A DNA stretch of 64,000 nucleotides. Source: Pseudotabrizicola alkalilacus. GTDB lineage: Bacteria; Pseudomonadota; Alphaproteobacteria; Rhodobacterales; Rhodobacteraceae. This document shows, in pieces, positions 25,448 through 34,674 of the stretch. Position 1 is the stretch's first letter, and each line of letters begins with the position of its first letter. Made by a program: the position numbers and the translations under genes. The stretch is taken from the NCBI RefSeq assembly GCF_003443995.1, contig NZ_QWEY01000002.1, positions 124,001-188,000 on the forward strand, read 5' to 3'. The notes below the pieces were generated by a model. That model did no database searches and had not been told where the DNA came from. It saw only the letters and a list, made by a program, of their open reading frames with translations.

Positions 25448-26284
25448 ATGACCCAAAAGCCACTCCTGTTACAGGATGTACCGCACACGATTGCCAGCCC
25501 GCTGGCCTTTGCCGTTGCGGAAAATGATCGTGAAACCATCGCCATGGTACGGGATGCCCTGCGCACGGGGCGGATGCGTCTGGCCTATCAGCCCGTGGTC
25601 CTTTCGGTCGACACTACACGAATTGCCTTTTACGAAGGGTTGATCCGGGTGATGGACCCTTCGGGTCGGCCTATCCCGGCACAGGATTTCATGGCTGCAG
25701 CAGAGACGGATGAAACCGGACGCGAAATTGATTGTGCTGCGCTGGCCATGGGACTGGCGACGCTGGCGCAGCAACCCCAGATCCGTCTGTCGATCAATAT
25801 GTCTGCCCGTTCAATCGGTTATCCGAAATGGACCGCAATCTTGCGCGACGCTCTGCGCAAACATCCCGGTATGGGGGAGCGGCTGATCCTAGAGATCACC
25901 GAAAGTTCGGCCATGATGGTGCCGGAAATCGTGTCAACGTTCATGAGTGGGCTTCAGTCCGAGGGAATTGCCTTTGCGCTGGATGATTTTGGCGCGGGCT
26001 TCACTGCCATTCGCTACTTCAAGGATTTTGCCTTCGATATTCTGAAAATTCATGGCGAGTTCATCCGGAACATTCATGCTGACGCCGACAATCAGGTTGT
26101 GACCGCGGCTTTGCTGGCGATTGCCCGGCAGTTCGATATGCTCTGTGTTGCTGAATCTGTCGAAACGCTGGCCGATGCCCAATATCTTCAGGCGCTGGGG
26201 GTGGATTGCCAGCAAGGCTATCTGTTTGGCACGCCCTCCGTGACGCCGGTTTGGGCTGACATTTTCCTGAACCGCACGGCCTGA
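25448..26284 (+). CDS. EAL-domain protein (cyclic-di-GMP phosphodiesterase-like), variant motifs
   Basis: A 278-residue stand-alone EAL domain with no sensor or membrane segment. EAL proteins hydrolyse c-di-GMP. Here the signature is EGL (FYEGLIRV); other sites are RLSINMSARS, LEITESSAM, ALDDFGAGF, DILKIHGEFIRN and VAESVET. Metal and general-base residues seem mostly kept, but KIHG replaces the usual KID.. and the EAL-to-EGL change is tolerated in some active enzymes, so activity is likely but not certain. It has its own upstream region; no GGDEF partner is seen. Confidence 0.85.
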   Translation: MTQKPLLLQDVPHTIASPLAFAVAENDRETIAMVRDALRTGRMRLAYQPVVLSVDTTRIAFYEGLIRVMDPSGRPIPAQDFMAAAETDETGREIDCAALAMGLATLAQQPQIRLSINMSARSIGYPKWTAILRDALRKHPGMGERLILEITESSAMMVPEIVSTFMSGLQSEGIAFALDDFGAGFTAIRYFKDFAFDILKIHGEFIRNIHADADNQVVTAALLAIARQFDMLCVAESVETLADAQYLQALGVDCQQGYLFGTPSVTPVWADIFLNRTA

Positions 26285-26316
26285 CCCGGCTTTGTTGACG
26301 CAGGGTCGCATCTGCA

Positions 26317-26333
26317 GCGCAAGAATCTTGCGC
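26317..26333. promoter_or_regulatory. 17-bp dyad upstream of phaA (candidate operator)
   Basis: GCGCAAGA-A-TCTTGCGC is a perfect dyad 80 bases before the phaA start. An almost identical sequence (one base different) sits at 27617-27633 before phaB. It is flanked by TGCA on both sides, giving a TGC-rich site of the type PhaR-like regulators use. An operator is inferred, not shown. Confidence 0.45.
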
Positions 26334-26412
26334 TTTGCAGCATGGCGGCTTAGGTCAAAAGAGAAGGTGGAGGAAAGGCCCTCCGCTGCCTTGGCCAAGG
26401 GAGAGAGATCAT

Positions 26413-27585
26413 ATGACCAATGTCGTAATCGTTGCCGCGGGACGGACCGCAGTTGGCAGCTTCAATGGCGCCTTCGCCAACACGCCTGCCCATGATCTGG
26501 GAGCCGCCGTGATCGCGGCAGTGGTGGACCGTGCCGGGATCGACAAGGCCGAAGTTGAAGAGACCATTCTTGGTCAGGTGCTGACCGCAGGTCAGGGCCA
26601 GAACCCCGCGCGTCAGGCGCATATCAAGGCCGGTCTGGCGAAAGAGGCCAGTGCCTGGTCGCTCAATCAGGTCTGCGGCTCGGGCCTACGGGCTGTGGCG
26701 TTGGGCGCGCAGCATGTCCAGTTGGGGGATGCGCGCATCGTTGTGGCGGGCGGTCAGGAAAACATGTCGCTGTCCCCCCATGTTGCGCATCTGCGCGCCG
26801 GCCAGAAGATGGGCGATCTGAATTTTATCGATTCGATGATCCGCGACGGGCTGTGGGATGCGTTCAACGGCTATCACATGGGCCAGACCGCCGAAAACGT
26901 CGCCAACCAGTGGCAGATTTCGCGCGACATGCAGGACGAATTTGCTCTGGCCAGCCAGAACAAGGCTGAAGCCGCGCAAAAGGCGGGCAAGTTCAAGGAT
27001 GAGATCATCGCCTTTACCGTGAAGACCCGCAAAGGCGACACGGTGGTGGATCAGGATGAATACATCCGCCACGGCGCTACGCTTGACAGCATGGCCAAAC
27101 TCCGCCCGGCCTTTGCCAAGGATGGTTCGGTCACTGCGGGCAACGCGTCTGGTCTGAACGATGGTGCCGCTGCGGTGTTGTTGATGACCGAGGAAGAGGC
27201 CGCCAAACGCGGGCTGACCGTCATCGCCCGCATCGCCTCTTACGCGACCGCCGGGCTTGACCCGTCGATCATGGGCGTTGGCCCGATCCATGCCTCGCGC
27301 AAGGCGCTGGGCAAGGCAGGCTGGTCGGTTGGCGATCTGGATCTGGTGGAGGCGAATGAAGCCTTTGCCGCACAGGCCTGTGCGGTGAACAAGGATATGG
27401 GCTGGGATCCGTCGATCGTGAACGTCAACGGTGGCGCCATTGCGATCGGCCACCCGATCGGGGCTTCGGGTTGTCGTATCCTGAACACGCTGCTGCATGA
27501 AATGACACGGCGCGATGCCAAAAAGGGTCTGGCGACCCTGTGCATCGGAGGCGGCATGGGTGTCGCCATGTGCCTGGAGCGTTAA
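26413..27585 (+). CDS. phaA: Acetyl-CoA C-acetyltransferase (beta-ketothiolase)
   Basis: Condenses two acetyl-CoA to acetoacetyl-CoA, the first step of polyhydroxybutyrate synthesis. Thiolase residues are intact: nucleophile Cys88 in [11 protein letters not shown], the NEAFAAQ segment, the His of GHPIGASG, and the second Cys in [10 protein letters not shown]. 390 residues, normal. Start at ATG 26413, preceded by AGGGAGAGAG; the open frame upstream to 26335 is non-family. phaB follows after 104 bases. Flanked on both sides by similar dyads. Confidence 0.95.
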   Translation: MTNVVIVAAGRTAVGSFNGAFANTPAHDLGAAVIAAVVDRAGIDKAEVEETILGQVLTAGQGQNPARQAHIKAGLAKEASAWSLNQVCGSGLRAVALGAQHVQLGDARIVVAGGQENMSLSPHVAHLRAGQKMGDLNFIDSMIRDGLWDAFNGYHMGQTAENVANQWQISRDMQDEFALASQNKAEAAQKAGKFKDEIIAFTVKTRKGDTVVDQDEYIRHGATLDSMAKLRPAFAKDGSVTAGNASGLNDGAAAVLLMTEEEAAKRGLTVIARIASYATAGLDPSIMGVGPIHASRKALGKAGWSVGDLDLVEANEAFAAQACAVNKDMGWDPSIVNVNGGAIAIGHPIGASGCRILNTLLHEMTRRDAKKGLATLCIGGGMGVAMCLER

Positions 27586-27608
27586 AAGAAATTAGGACAA
27601 TAACTGCG

Positions 27609-27641
27609 CAATGGGCGCGCAATAATCTTGCGCGCCCATTG
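27609..27641. promoter_or_regulatory. Perfect 14-bp inverted repeat between phaA and phaB
   Basis: CAATGGGCGCGCAA (27609-27622), loop TAATC, TTGCGCGCCCATTG (27628-27641): no mismatch. It contains the 17-bp dyad shared with 26317. There is no T run behind it, so it may be an RNA-stabilising or attenuating hairpin, or a DNA operator for phaB, whose ATG is 49 bases away. Confidence 0.6.
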
Positions 27642-27689
27642 TCTTAACGATAGCTATATTTCAAGGATTGCCAGAATAGGGAGGATACC

Positions 27690-28415
27690 ATGGCTCGTGT
27701 TGCATTGGTTACGGGGGGGTCGCGCGGGATTGGCGCGGCGATTTCCGTAGCTCTGAAAGCCGCTGGCTATACGGTTGCCGCGAATTACGCCGGCAATGAA
27801 GAGGCGGCAAACGCCTTTACCAAGGAAACCGGAATCCCGACCTATAAATGGTCCGTGGCTGATTATGATGCCTGCGCTGCTGGCATCAAGCAGGTGGAGG
27901 CGGATCTTGGCCCCGTCGATGTGCTGGTCAACAACGCGGGAATCACCCGCGACTCGATGTTCCACAAAATGACCCCCGGGCAGTGGAAAGAGGTGATCGA
28001 CACCAACCTGAGCGGGCTGTTCAACATGACCCATCCGCTGTGGTCTGGCATGCGTGACCGCAAATTTGGCCGGGTGATCAACATCAGTTCCATCAATGGG
28101 CAAAAGGGGCAGGCGGGGCAGGCGAACTATTCCGCCGCCAAATCGGGCGATCTGGGGTTCACCAAGGCATTGGCACAAGAGGGCGCACGGGCGGGCATCA
28201 CCGTGAATGCGATCTGCCCCGGCTATATCGGTACGGAAATGGTGCGCGCGATTGATGAAAAAGTGCTGAATGAACGCATCATTCCGCAAATTCCGGTGGG
28301 CCGTCTGGGCGAACCCGAGGAAATCGCGCGTTGCGTCGTCTTTCTCGCGGCCGAGGATGCAGGGTTCATCACCGGTGCCACCATCAGCGCGAACGGCGGT
28401 CAGTACTTCGTCTGA
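27690..28415 (+). CDS. phaB: Acetoacetyl-CoA reductase
   Basis: NADPH-dependent short-chain dehydrogenase reducing acetoacetyl-CoA to (R)-3-hydroxybutyryl-CoA for PHB. Cofactor motif TGGSRGIGAAI at the N-terminus, NNAGIT, and the Ser-Tyr-Lys triad in NISSINGQKGQAGQANYSAAKSG-type context; C-terminal GFITGATISANGGQYF is typical. 241 residues. Preceded by GGGAGG at a good distance. A strong hairpin follows the stop. Works with PhaA just upstream and PhaC 28 kb away. Confidence 0.95.
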   Translation: MARVALVTGGSRGIGAAISVALKAAGYTVAANYAGNEEAANAFTKETGIPTYKWSVADYDACAAGIKQVEADLGPVDVLVNNAGITRDSMFHKMTPGQWKEVIDTNLSGLFNMTHPLWSGMRDRKFGRVINISSINGQKGQAGQANYSAAKSGDLGFTKALAQEGARAGITVNAICPGYIGTEMVRAIDEKVLNERIIPQIPVGRLGEPEEIARCVVFLAAEDAGFITGATISANGGQYFV

Positions 28416-28434
28416 TACCACAGACAAAAAGCAA

Positions 28435-28460
28435 AGGGCCGTCCCGGTTGGGGCGGCCCT
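28435..28460 (+). terminator. Intrinsic terminator after phaB
   Basis: AGGGCCGTCCC (28435-28445), loop GGTT, GGGGCGGCCCT (28450-28460), an 11-bp stem with one G-T pair, 20 bases after the phaB stop and followed by GTTCTGT. It can also serve the convergent small gene at 28482. Confidence 0.75.
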
Positions 28461-28481
28461 GTTCTGTCAGGCTTTGGTCAG

Positions 28482-28625
28482 TCACGCTTTGGCGGCATTG
28501 CCGAACGGCTTGCGGCGGAAAAAGCTGGCAATGCTTCGCGCCAGATCTGTAAGGGCTTTTGCCCGCAGCACACGCGCCTCGCGCATGATGGCGTCGTGAT
28601 CGAGTTTGACTGTCGGTTCGAACAT
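28482..28625 (-). CDS. Small conserved helical protein (47 residues)
   Basis: Minus-strand ORF beginning at ATG 28625 with AAAGGA about 9 bases upstream. It encodes 47 residues: an acidic start (FEPTVKLDHDAIM), a long basic amphipathic helix (REARVLRAKALTDLARSIA) and a basic tail. This resembles the short conserved proteins found in Rhodobacterales (RSP_7527-like), and is loosely reminiscent of DUF1127 proteins without their motif. The reading frame is open further upstream to 29171, but that part lies opposite the transporter gene and is a shadow. Function unknown. Confidence 0.55.
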   Translation of the reverse strand: MFEPTVKLDHDAIMREARVLRAKALTDLARSIASFFRRKPFGNAAKA

Positions 28626-28811
28626 CGGACATTCCTTTATGGATATGTCCTCCCTGCCTTTGAAAATGCCAGTCAGGTCAGCAGTTTGCAAGTGCAGAAC
28701 CCATGCGTTTTGCGCAAGCCCGCTGCCCGTGAGGTGCAAGCGCGGGCTTGACCTTGGCGCGTGGCTCGCGTTTGGTCCGTGGCTGCACAGGGGCCGGGAG
28801 AGGGCAATATC

Positions 28812-29684
28812 GTGACGCAAGGCAGGGCCACCACCATCGGGTTTTCCGCCGTTCTGATGTGGGCGCTGCTGGCGCTGTTCACCATCGGATCGGCCCCGGT
28901 GCCGCCGTTTCTGCTCAACGCGCTTTGCTTTGGCATCGGCGGCGGAATCGGGCTGATCTGGACCGCGCGGCGCGGCTTTGCTGTGCTGCGCACCGTGTCG
29001 TGGACGGTCTATGCCTTTGGCACGCTGGGCCTGTTTGGCTATCATTTTTTGTATTTCACCGCCTTTCGCATCGCGCCGACCGCCGAAACCGGCTTGATCG
29101 CTTATTTGTGGCCGCTGTTCATCGTGCTGTTCTCTGGCTTGTTGCCGGGCGAGAGATTGCGGGCGCTGCATATCATCGGCGCGCTGGTGGCCTTTGCCGG
29201 GGCGGCGCTCATCGTGCTGCGGGGCGGGGTCGACCTTGGCGGTGCGTCGGCCCCCGGTCTCGTTCTGGGCTTTGGCTGCGCGGTCACTTGGGCGGCATAT
29301 TCGGTGCTGTCGCGCCGTCTGGGCAAGGTGCCGACCGAAAGCGTCACCGTGTTCTGTCTGGCCACCGCCGCGCTGTCATTGGTGGCGCATCTGGCGCTGG
29401 AAGACACGGTGTGGCCAGAAAACACGCTGGGTTGGCTGGCCGTGCTGGCGCTGGGGCTTGGCCCGGTGGGGCTTGCGTTTTTCACCTGGGACATCGGGAT
29501 GAAAAGAGGCGACATCCAGCTTCTGGGTGTCGCCTCTTATGCTGCGCCTTTGCTGTCGACGCTGGCGTTGATCGCTGCTGGGATCACACCTGCCACCCCG
29601 GTTATCGGGGCGGCTGCTCTGCTGATCGCCGGGGGCGCAGCCCTGGCAGCGCGCGCAAGCGCTACCGGGGCAAAGTCACGCTGA
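28812..29684 (+). CDS. EamA-domain (DMT superfamily) transporter
   Basis: Inner-membrane drug/metabolite-type exporter, about 290 residues with ten hydrophobic helices in two EamA repeats. The first repeat ends AETGLIAYLWPLFIVLFSGL; the second has AYSVLSRRLG and GDIQLLGVASYAAPLLSTL. Such proteins often export amino acids; the YddG-like LIAYLWP segment hints at aromatic amino acids, but this is inference. I start at GTG 28812 because GGAGAGGG lies 9 bases before it; an ATG at 28752 or 28761 would add a non-membrane extension. Confidence 0.82.
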   Translation: MTQGRATTIGFSAVLMWALLALFTIGSAPVPPFLLNALCFGIGGGIGLIWTARRGFAVLRTVSWTVYAFGTLGLFGYHFLYFTAFRIAPTAETGLIAYLWPLFIVLFSGLLPGERLRALHIIGALVAFAGAALIVLRGGVDLGGASAPGLVLGFGCAVTWAAYSVLSRRLGKVPTESVTVFCLATAALSLVAHLALEDTVWPENTLGWLAVLALGLGPVGLAFFTWDIGMKRGDIQLLGVASYAAPLLSTLALIAAGITPATPVIGAAALLIAGGAALAARASATGAKSR

Positions 29685-29686
29685 CG

Positions 29687-29854
29687 TCACGCCTGCATAA
29701 GGCGGGTGATCTCTTCCTTCAGCTTCATTTTCTGTTTCTTCATGTCGGCGATCTTCAGTGCATCCGTTGCCGGGCTGCGCTGCTCACGCTCCACCTGTTC
29801 CGAGAGGTGCTCATGCTTGCGGCGCAATTCCTGCAGGTGCGAAGCAACGGTCAT
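29687..29854 (-). CDS. YdcH family protein (DUF465)
   Basis: A 55-residue protein, too short for many gene finders. I translated it from the minus strand: MTVASHLQELRRKHEHLSEQ, then a Lys/Glu-rich helix with MKKQKMKLKEEITRLM. This is the DUF465/YdcH pattern, a short antiparallel coiled-coil hairpin of unknown function. A strong ribosome-binding site, AGGAGGG, lies 7 bases before the ATG. It is convergent with the transporter, stop to stop, 2 bases apart. Confidence 0.85.
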   Translation of the reverse strand: MTVASHLQELRRKHEHLSEQVEREQRSPATDALKIADMKKQKMKLKEEITRLMQA

Positions 29855-29954
29855 ATTAACCCTCCTATGGTCGGTTCTAACATGACGATTGCATCACAAG
29901 AGCTGAGTCGTGTCGCCCAAAATCGACAGTCCGATCACGCGGATTACAGCAAAT

Positions 29955-30710
29955 TCAGCGAAAGCGCGCCAAAAGGTCGCTGCCATTGCGCAGGACATCG
30001 CTCGCCTCTGGCGTGTAGCTCTCCCGGTCGCCGTTATGGGTCAGCCCGGCATGAATCACAAACGGAGCCAGCAAACGGAACGCCCCGCGCCCGCCCTTGC
30101 GCGCCTGCACGATGATGCGCAACGCTCTGCGGCCCTCACGCGGGGCCAGCGGCAATACGGCGGTCGACCCCAGTTTTGCCATTCCCGCCAGCACCGCAGG
30201 CAGCCCGTCGGTGCCGCAGATCAGCGTCAGCCAGCCGCCGGGGGCCAGTCTGCGTGCGCCGGCCTGCACCCAGTCACCCAACGGCAGATCGACCTGCATC
30301 GCCCGCGCGCGCTCCGGCACCGGCGACCGGGTGCCCTCGGGCGGGTAATAGGGCGGGTTCATGATCACATGGTCAAAGTCGATGCGCAGGGCTGCGGGCA
30401 TCTGCGCCAGATCGCCGTCATGTACCTGCATCGCGATGCCGTTGCGCGCGGCGTTGCGCCGGGCCAGCTCGGCATAGCCGGGCTGCACCTCCAGCCCCCA
30501 GAGCTGCGCGCCGGGCACCCGCGCGCCCAGACACAGGCTGGCCGCCCCGGCACCGCAACCGATATCCAGCACCCGCTCCCCCACCTGCGCCGGGCAGGCG
30601 GCGGCGAGCAGGACCGGATCGGTCGCAGCCCGATACCCCCGGACCGGCTGCAACAGGTTCAGCTTGCCGCACAGGAACTTGTCATCGGTCAGATCGGCAT
30701 CGGCAAACAT
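29955..30710 (-). CDS. trmN6: tRNA1(Val) (adenine37-N6)-methyltransferase-like
   Basis: SAM-dependent DNA/RNA N6-adenine-type methyltransferase, 251 residues. Motif I is VLDIGCGAGAASL, motif IV NPPYYPP, as in YfiC/TrmN6, which methylates A37 of tRNA-Val. The N-terminal LTDDKFLCGKLNLLQPVRGYR is the usual substrate-recognition opening. It is 14 bases downstream of the DUF2007 gene in the same direction, and the two form a likely operon. Specificity for tRNA-Val is by family only. Confidence 0.85.
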   Translation of the reverse strand: MFADADLTDDKFLCGKLNLLQPVRGYRAATDPVLLAAACPAQVGERVLDIGCGAGAASLCLGARVPGAQLWGLEVQPGYAELARRNAARNGIAMQVHDGDLAQMPAALRIDFDHVIMNPPYYPPEGTRSPVPERARAMQVDLPLGDWVQAGARRLAPGGWLTLICGTDGLPAVLAGMAKLGSTAVLPLAPREGRRALRIIVQARKGGRGAFRLLAPFVIHAGLTHNGDRESYTPEASDVLRNGSDLLARFR

Positions 30711-30724
30711 CGGGGGTCACAATC

Positions 30725-30940
30725 CTATTGGCCAAGGTCGATTTCATTGTCGCGCATGACAATGCGGGCCATGAACAGATCCTGATCCCGCACCATCAAC
30801 CGGCGCGGCAATATGCCAAGGCTGCCATCAAGGATGCTCATGTGGACGTCCATTTCAAAGGTCGCTATACCCTCGCCCTGAAGCAGGGCCTGTGCATAGG
30901 CGATCACCGTGATGTCTGTTGTGCGCAATAGCTCTTTCAT
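30725..30940 (-). CDS. DUF2007 domain protein
   Basis: A 71-residue protein opening MKELLRTTDITVIAYAQALL and ending in an RRLMVRDQDLFMAR segment, the DUF2007 (putative signal-transducing) pattern with a GlnB-like ferredoxin fold. Function unknown. It is divergent from ispB and upstream of trmN6, probably on one transcript with it. A common Rhodobacterales neighbour set is DUF2007-trmN6-ispB. Confidence 0.85.
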   Translation of the reverse strand: MKELLRTTDITVIAYAQALLQGEGIATFEMDVHMSILDGSLGILPRRLMVRDQDLFMARIVMRDNEIDLGQ

Positions 30941-30994
30941 CGGCCCAGATTTATGGTCTTTTCCGTGAAAAGGCGAGAGTGGAGCTTACAGGGG

Positions 30995-32011
30995 ATGAGT
31001 TTGGATCACATGGCAGCAGAGCAAGCCGCGCAAAAGCCGCAGGAACGGCTGTCTGCATGGTTGGCAGGCGATATGGCAGCTGTCAATCTGCTGATCCGCG
31101 ACCGCATGGCCAGCGAACACGCGCCGCGTATCCCCGAGGTGACGGCGCATCTGATCGAGGCCGGGGGCAAGCGTCTGCGCCCGCTGCTGACGCTCGCCGC
31201 TGCGCGGCTTTGTGGCTATGACGGGCCGTTCCATGTGCATCTGGCGGCAACGGTGGAGTTCATCCACACCGCGACCCTGTTGCACGATGATGTGGTCGAT
31301 GAAAGCAGCCAGCGGCGCGGGCGGCCGACGGCCAACCTGTTGTGGGACAACAAATCCAGCGTGCTGGTGGGCGACTACCTGTTCGCCCGCAGCTTTCAGC
31401 TGATGACCGAAACCGGCAATATGCGCGTGCTGGCGATCCTGTCCAACGCCTCGGCGGTGATTGCCGAGGGGGAGGTGCTGCAACTGACCGCCGCGCAGGA
31501 TCTGCGCACCGATGAGTCAGTCTATCTCAAGGTGGTGCGCGGCAAGACGGCGGCGCTGTTTTCCGCCGCGACCGAGGTGGGCGGCGTGATCGCGGGGGCG
31601 TCTGCGGAACAGGTAAAGGCGCTGTATGAGTACGGCGATGCGCTAGGCATCGCGTTCCAGATCGTCGATGACCTGCTCGATTATGGCGGCACCGATGCGG
31701 TGATCGGCAAGAACACCGGCGACGATTTCCGTGAGCGCAAGCTGACGCTGCCGGTGATCAAGGCGGTGGCCGTGGCCACAGCCGAAGAGCGCGCGTTCTG
31801 GGAGCGGGTGATCGAAAAAGGCGACCAGCGCGACGGCGATCTGGACCGTGCCCGCGCCATTATGGCGGGCCATGGCACGATGGAGGCCGCGCGTCAGGAT
31901 GCGCTGATGTGGGCGGCAAAGGCCCGCACGGCTCTGGATCACCTGCCGGCGCATGAGTTGCGCGACATGCTGGCCGATCTGGCGGATTACGTGGTCGAGC
32001 GGATCAGCTGA
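30995..32011 (+). CDS. ispB: Polyprenyl diphosphate synthase (ubiquinone side chain)
   Basis: Trans-prenyltransferase that builds the C40-C50 side chain of ubiquinone from FPP and IPP. First Asp-rich motif [10 protein letters not shown], second [12 protein letters not shown], with the usual [18 protein letters not shown] near the start. 338 residues from ATG 30995 (MSLDHM); the frame is open to 30953. Chain length (8 or 10 units) cannot be read here; Rhodobacterales normally make Q-10. It overlaps convergently with ispE by 8 bases. Confidence 0.93.
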   Translation: MSLDHMAAEQAAQKPQERLSAWLAGDMAAVNLLIRDRMASEHAPRIPEVTAHLIEAGGKRLRPLLTLAAARLCGYDGPFHVHLAATVEFIHTATLLHDDVVDESSQRRGRPTANLLWDNKSSVLVGDYLFARSFQLMTETGNMRVLAILSNASAVIAEGEVLQLTAAQDLRTDESVYLKVVRGKTAALFSAATEVGGVIAGASAEQVKALYEYGDALGIAFQIVDDLLDYGGTDAVIGKNTGDDFRERKLTLPVIKAVAVATAEERAFWERVIEKGDQRDGDLDRARAIMAGHGTMEAARQDALMWAAKARTALDHLPAHELRDMLADLADYVVERIS

Positions 32012-32843
32012 GCATCCGCGCCGGGGCGACCCACCAGCCGGGATAGGCCGCCGTGATCTCACGCGCGGCGGTCCGGGCGGTCGGGCCGTCGCCGAACACC
32101 CCGAAACAGGTTGCCCCAGATCCCGACATCCGCGCCAGCAGGCAGCCCGGTTGCGCCCGCAGCGCCAGTCTGACCGCGCCGATCACCGGGGCCAGCGCCA
32201 GCGCGGACGCTTCCATGTCATTGCGCATCGCATGCAGAAACGCTGCAAGCGCGGTGACAGAGGGCAGGCGCGGCACCTCTGGCATCGGCGCATTGGCCTT
32301 GTAGGTCATCCCCTGAAACACCTCGGGGGTCGCGACTGCCACCCTCGGATTGACCAGCACCAGCCACGCCTCTGGCAAGGGCGGCACCGGGGTCAGCACC
32401 TCGCCCACGCCCTGCATCCGCACCGCGCGACCGTGCAGACACACCGGCACATCTGCCCCCAGCGCCAGCACGTCCCTGTCGGCAGGCAGGGGCTTTTGCC
32501 CCAGCCGCGCCAGCGCCCGCAAGGTCGCCGCCGCATCCGCCGAGCCGCCGCCGATCCCTGAGGCAACGGGCAGCTGCTTGTCCAGCGTGATCGCCGCCGT
32601 CATCCCCATCACCCGCGCCGCGCGCAGCACAAGGTTGTCATCCTGCACAGGCAGCTCTGCCGCCTGCGGTCCGGCGATTTGCAGGCTCAGCCGGTCGTCC
32701 GCACGCACGGTGATCCGGTCGCCGACATCGGCAAAGACCACCAGAGAATCCAGCAGGTGATAGCCATCGGCCCTTTGCCCGGTGACGTGCAGGCTCAGGT
32801 TGATCTTGGCCGGTGCAAAGTCTTCAACCGTATCAGTTGCCAT
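32004..32843 (-). CDS. ispE: 4-diphosphocytidyl-2-C-methyl-D-erythritol kinase
   Basis: GHMP kinase of the non-mevalonate isoprenoid pathway; phosphorylates CDP-ME at the 2-hydroxyl. The opening [20 protein letters not shown] and the ATP loop [20 protein letters not shown] are both diagnostic. 279 residues. Start at ATG 32843, inside the last codons of the TPR gene (11-base overlap), so it is translationally coupled to it. The reading frame is open to 32948 but overlaps the TPR gene and is not family-like. Confidence 0.94.
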   Translation of the reverse strand: MATDTVEDFAPAKINLSLHVTGQRADGYHLLDSLVVFADVGDRITVRADDRLSLQIAGPQAAELPVQDDNLVLRAARVMGMTAAITLDKQLPVASGIGGGSADAAATLRALARLGQKPLPADRDVLALGADVPVCLHGRAVRMQGVGEVLTPVPPLPEAWLVLVNPRVAVATPEVFQGMTYKANAPMPEVPRLPSVTALAAFLHAMRNDMEASALALAPVIGAVRLALRAQPGCLLARMSGSGATCFGVFGDGPTARTAAREITAAYPGWWVAPARMLS

Positions 32844-34593
32844 TCGCCACCGCTTGCAGCGACGGCGCGCCCTCTTCGGCCAGCACCGCATCCAGCCCGA
32901 TCTCCAGCTTGCGGCGGATGCGCACCGCATCCTCTTCCTTTGGGTCAAACGACAGGGCGCGCCGCCATTGAAAGCGCGCCTCCAGATGCCGGCCTACTGC
33001 CCAATAGACATCGCCCAGATGGTCGGTCACCACCGGATCGACCGGCTCCAGCTCACTGGCCCGCTCCATCTGCGGCAGGGCATCGGCGTACCGCCCCAGC
33101 CGGAAATAGGCCCAGGCCAGCGAGTCGATGATATAGCCCGCATCCGGGCGCGCGGCGACGGCACGCTCAATCATGCCTAGCGCCTCTTCCAGATTTTCTC
33201 CCCGATCGACAAAGCTGTAACCCAGATAATTCAGCACCTGCGGCTGATCGGGGTTCAGTTCCAGCGCCTTGCGGAAATCGGCCTCGGCCTTGTCCCACTG
33301 GCCCGAACGCTCCTGCGCCACAGCACGCGAGTAGAACAGGCCCCAATGCCGCTCGGATGGCTCGGCCACCAAGGCCAGCGCGGTATCATAAGCGGCAGCG
33401 GCCTCTTCAAACCGCTCGGCCCGGCGCAAGGTATCGCCGTAGGCCATATGGACGATCTGCAGTTGCGCGTGGCTCTCGGTCAGCGCCTTGAGCGCGGTCA
33501 ACGCCTCATCCTGCCGGTCAAGTGCGATCAGGGTCGCACTGCGGCCAATTTCGGCGGCATGGAAAGACGGATGATCCGCTGGCAATAGCGCATAGGTATC
33601 GCCCGCCAGCTCAAACTGCCGCAACTGTTCCAGCAGGCCAGCCGACAAAAGCAGCGCCTCGGCATGGCGGGGGTTGAGGTCAAGTGCGGCACGGGCATAG
33701 AGAACGGTATAGCCATCCTCGGCTTCACCGTTCAGAGCCACGGCCACGGTAAAGAACACCTCGGCAATGCCTTCTTTGGCCGTCTGCACCACGTCAAAGG
33801 CCAGCGGAGTGTCTGCCTCCAGCGCGCTGCGCATCGCCATGATTTCCGGCTCTGGCTCGGTGCCGAAGCTGCGTTCCAGAAGTGCCAGCGCCTCGTCGAA
33901 CTGCTCCAGCTGGCTCAGGATCTGCACATGGGCGATGATTCCCCGCCGGTTCACCACCAGTGGCCCCTCGGCCCGACCCGACAGAATCTCGTCGGCCCCC
34001 TCGAAATCCCCGACCGCAGCCAAAGCCAGCGCCTTGTGATACAGGCCAAAGGCCTTCAGCCCGTCGGTATCGGCAATCGCGTCAAAGGCCGCCACCGCCT
34101 CTGACATCCGGCCCTTGCCGAACTCGGCCCAGGCCTGCACCAGATCATCCAGCAGATTGCCGATCTTGCGGGTGTCGGGGAGGGAAAGGATCGCATCATA
34201 ATCTTCGGCCTGCACATCGCTGACCAAAAGCGCGATGCTGGCCCCGATGCTGCGGCCCTCCAGCGCGGTCATGCGGGTTGCAGCCGTGGCGGCGCTCCCG
34301 AAATCGCCGACCCCGATGAACGACAGAACTGCGCCCTCCAGCAGCCCCAGATTGTCGGGATCGCTTTCCAGTGCCCTGGCAAACCAGCGCGCGCCCTCGC
34401 GGAAATCGCTCTGCGATGCTGCCGACCGCGCTGCCAGATAGGCCCCCGCATCACCGGGTTCCGCACTTATGGCCGCCTCTGGCACCGGATCAGTCTGTGC
34501 GGGCAGAATGCCCGGTTGTGCGGAGATCAGGGCCGCCAGCAAAAGGGCAGTCAGGCGGGGCGGCAGGGCGTGGGTCATTGGGGCACTTTTCAT
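32833..34593 (-). CDS. Exported tetratricopeptide-repeat protein
   Basis: A 586-residue protein with a signal peptide ([19 protein letters not shown]) and then TPR units almost throughout; the clearest are near the C-terminus ([60 protein letters not shown]). TPR arrays serve as protein-binding scaffolds; in this position before ispE the protein is conserved in many alphaproteobacteria, but its partner is unknown. It may be outer-membrane associated or periplasmic. Met at 34593 or 34578. It is upstream of ispE in the same operon. Confidence 0.85.
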   Translation of the reverse strand: MKSAPMTHALPPRLTALLLAALISAQPGILPAQTDPVPEAAISAEPGDAGAYLAARSAASQSDFREGARWFARALESDPDNLGLLEGAVLSFIGVGDFGSAATAATRMTALEGRSIGASIALLVSDVQAEDYDAILSLPDTRKIGNLLDDLVQAWAEFGKGRMSEAVAAFDAIADTDGLKAFGLYHKALALAAVGDFEGADEILSGRAEGPLVVNRRGIIAHVQILSQLEQFDEALALLERSFGTEPEPEIMAMRSALEADTPLAFDVVQTAKEGIAEVFFTVAVALNGEAEDGYTVLYARAALDLNPRHAEALLLSAGLLEQLRQFELAGDTYALLPADHPSFHAAEIGRSATLIALDRQDEALTALKALTESHAQLQIVHMAYGDTLRRAERFEEAAAAYDTALALVAEPSERHWGLFYSRAVAQERSGQWDKAEADFRKALELNPDQPQVLNYLGYSFVDRGENLEEALGMIERAVAARPDAGYIIDSLAWAYFRLGRYADALPQMERASELEPVDPVVTDHLGDVYWAVGRHLEARFQWRRALSFDPKEEDAVRIRRKLEIGLDAVLAEEGAPSLQAVANGN

Positions 34594-34674
34594 ATGAAAG
34601 ACAGTGCAAAGCTAGCCCCCGCCTGCGCCACTGGCAATGGCGGGGGGCAGTCTGCGGCGATGATCGCGCAAATG

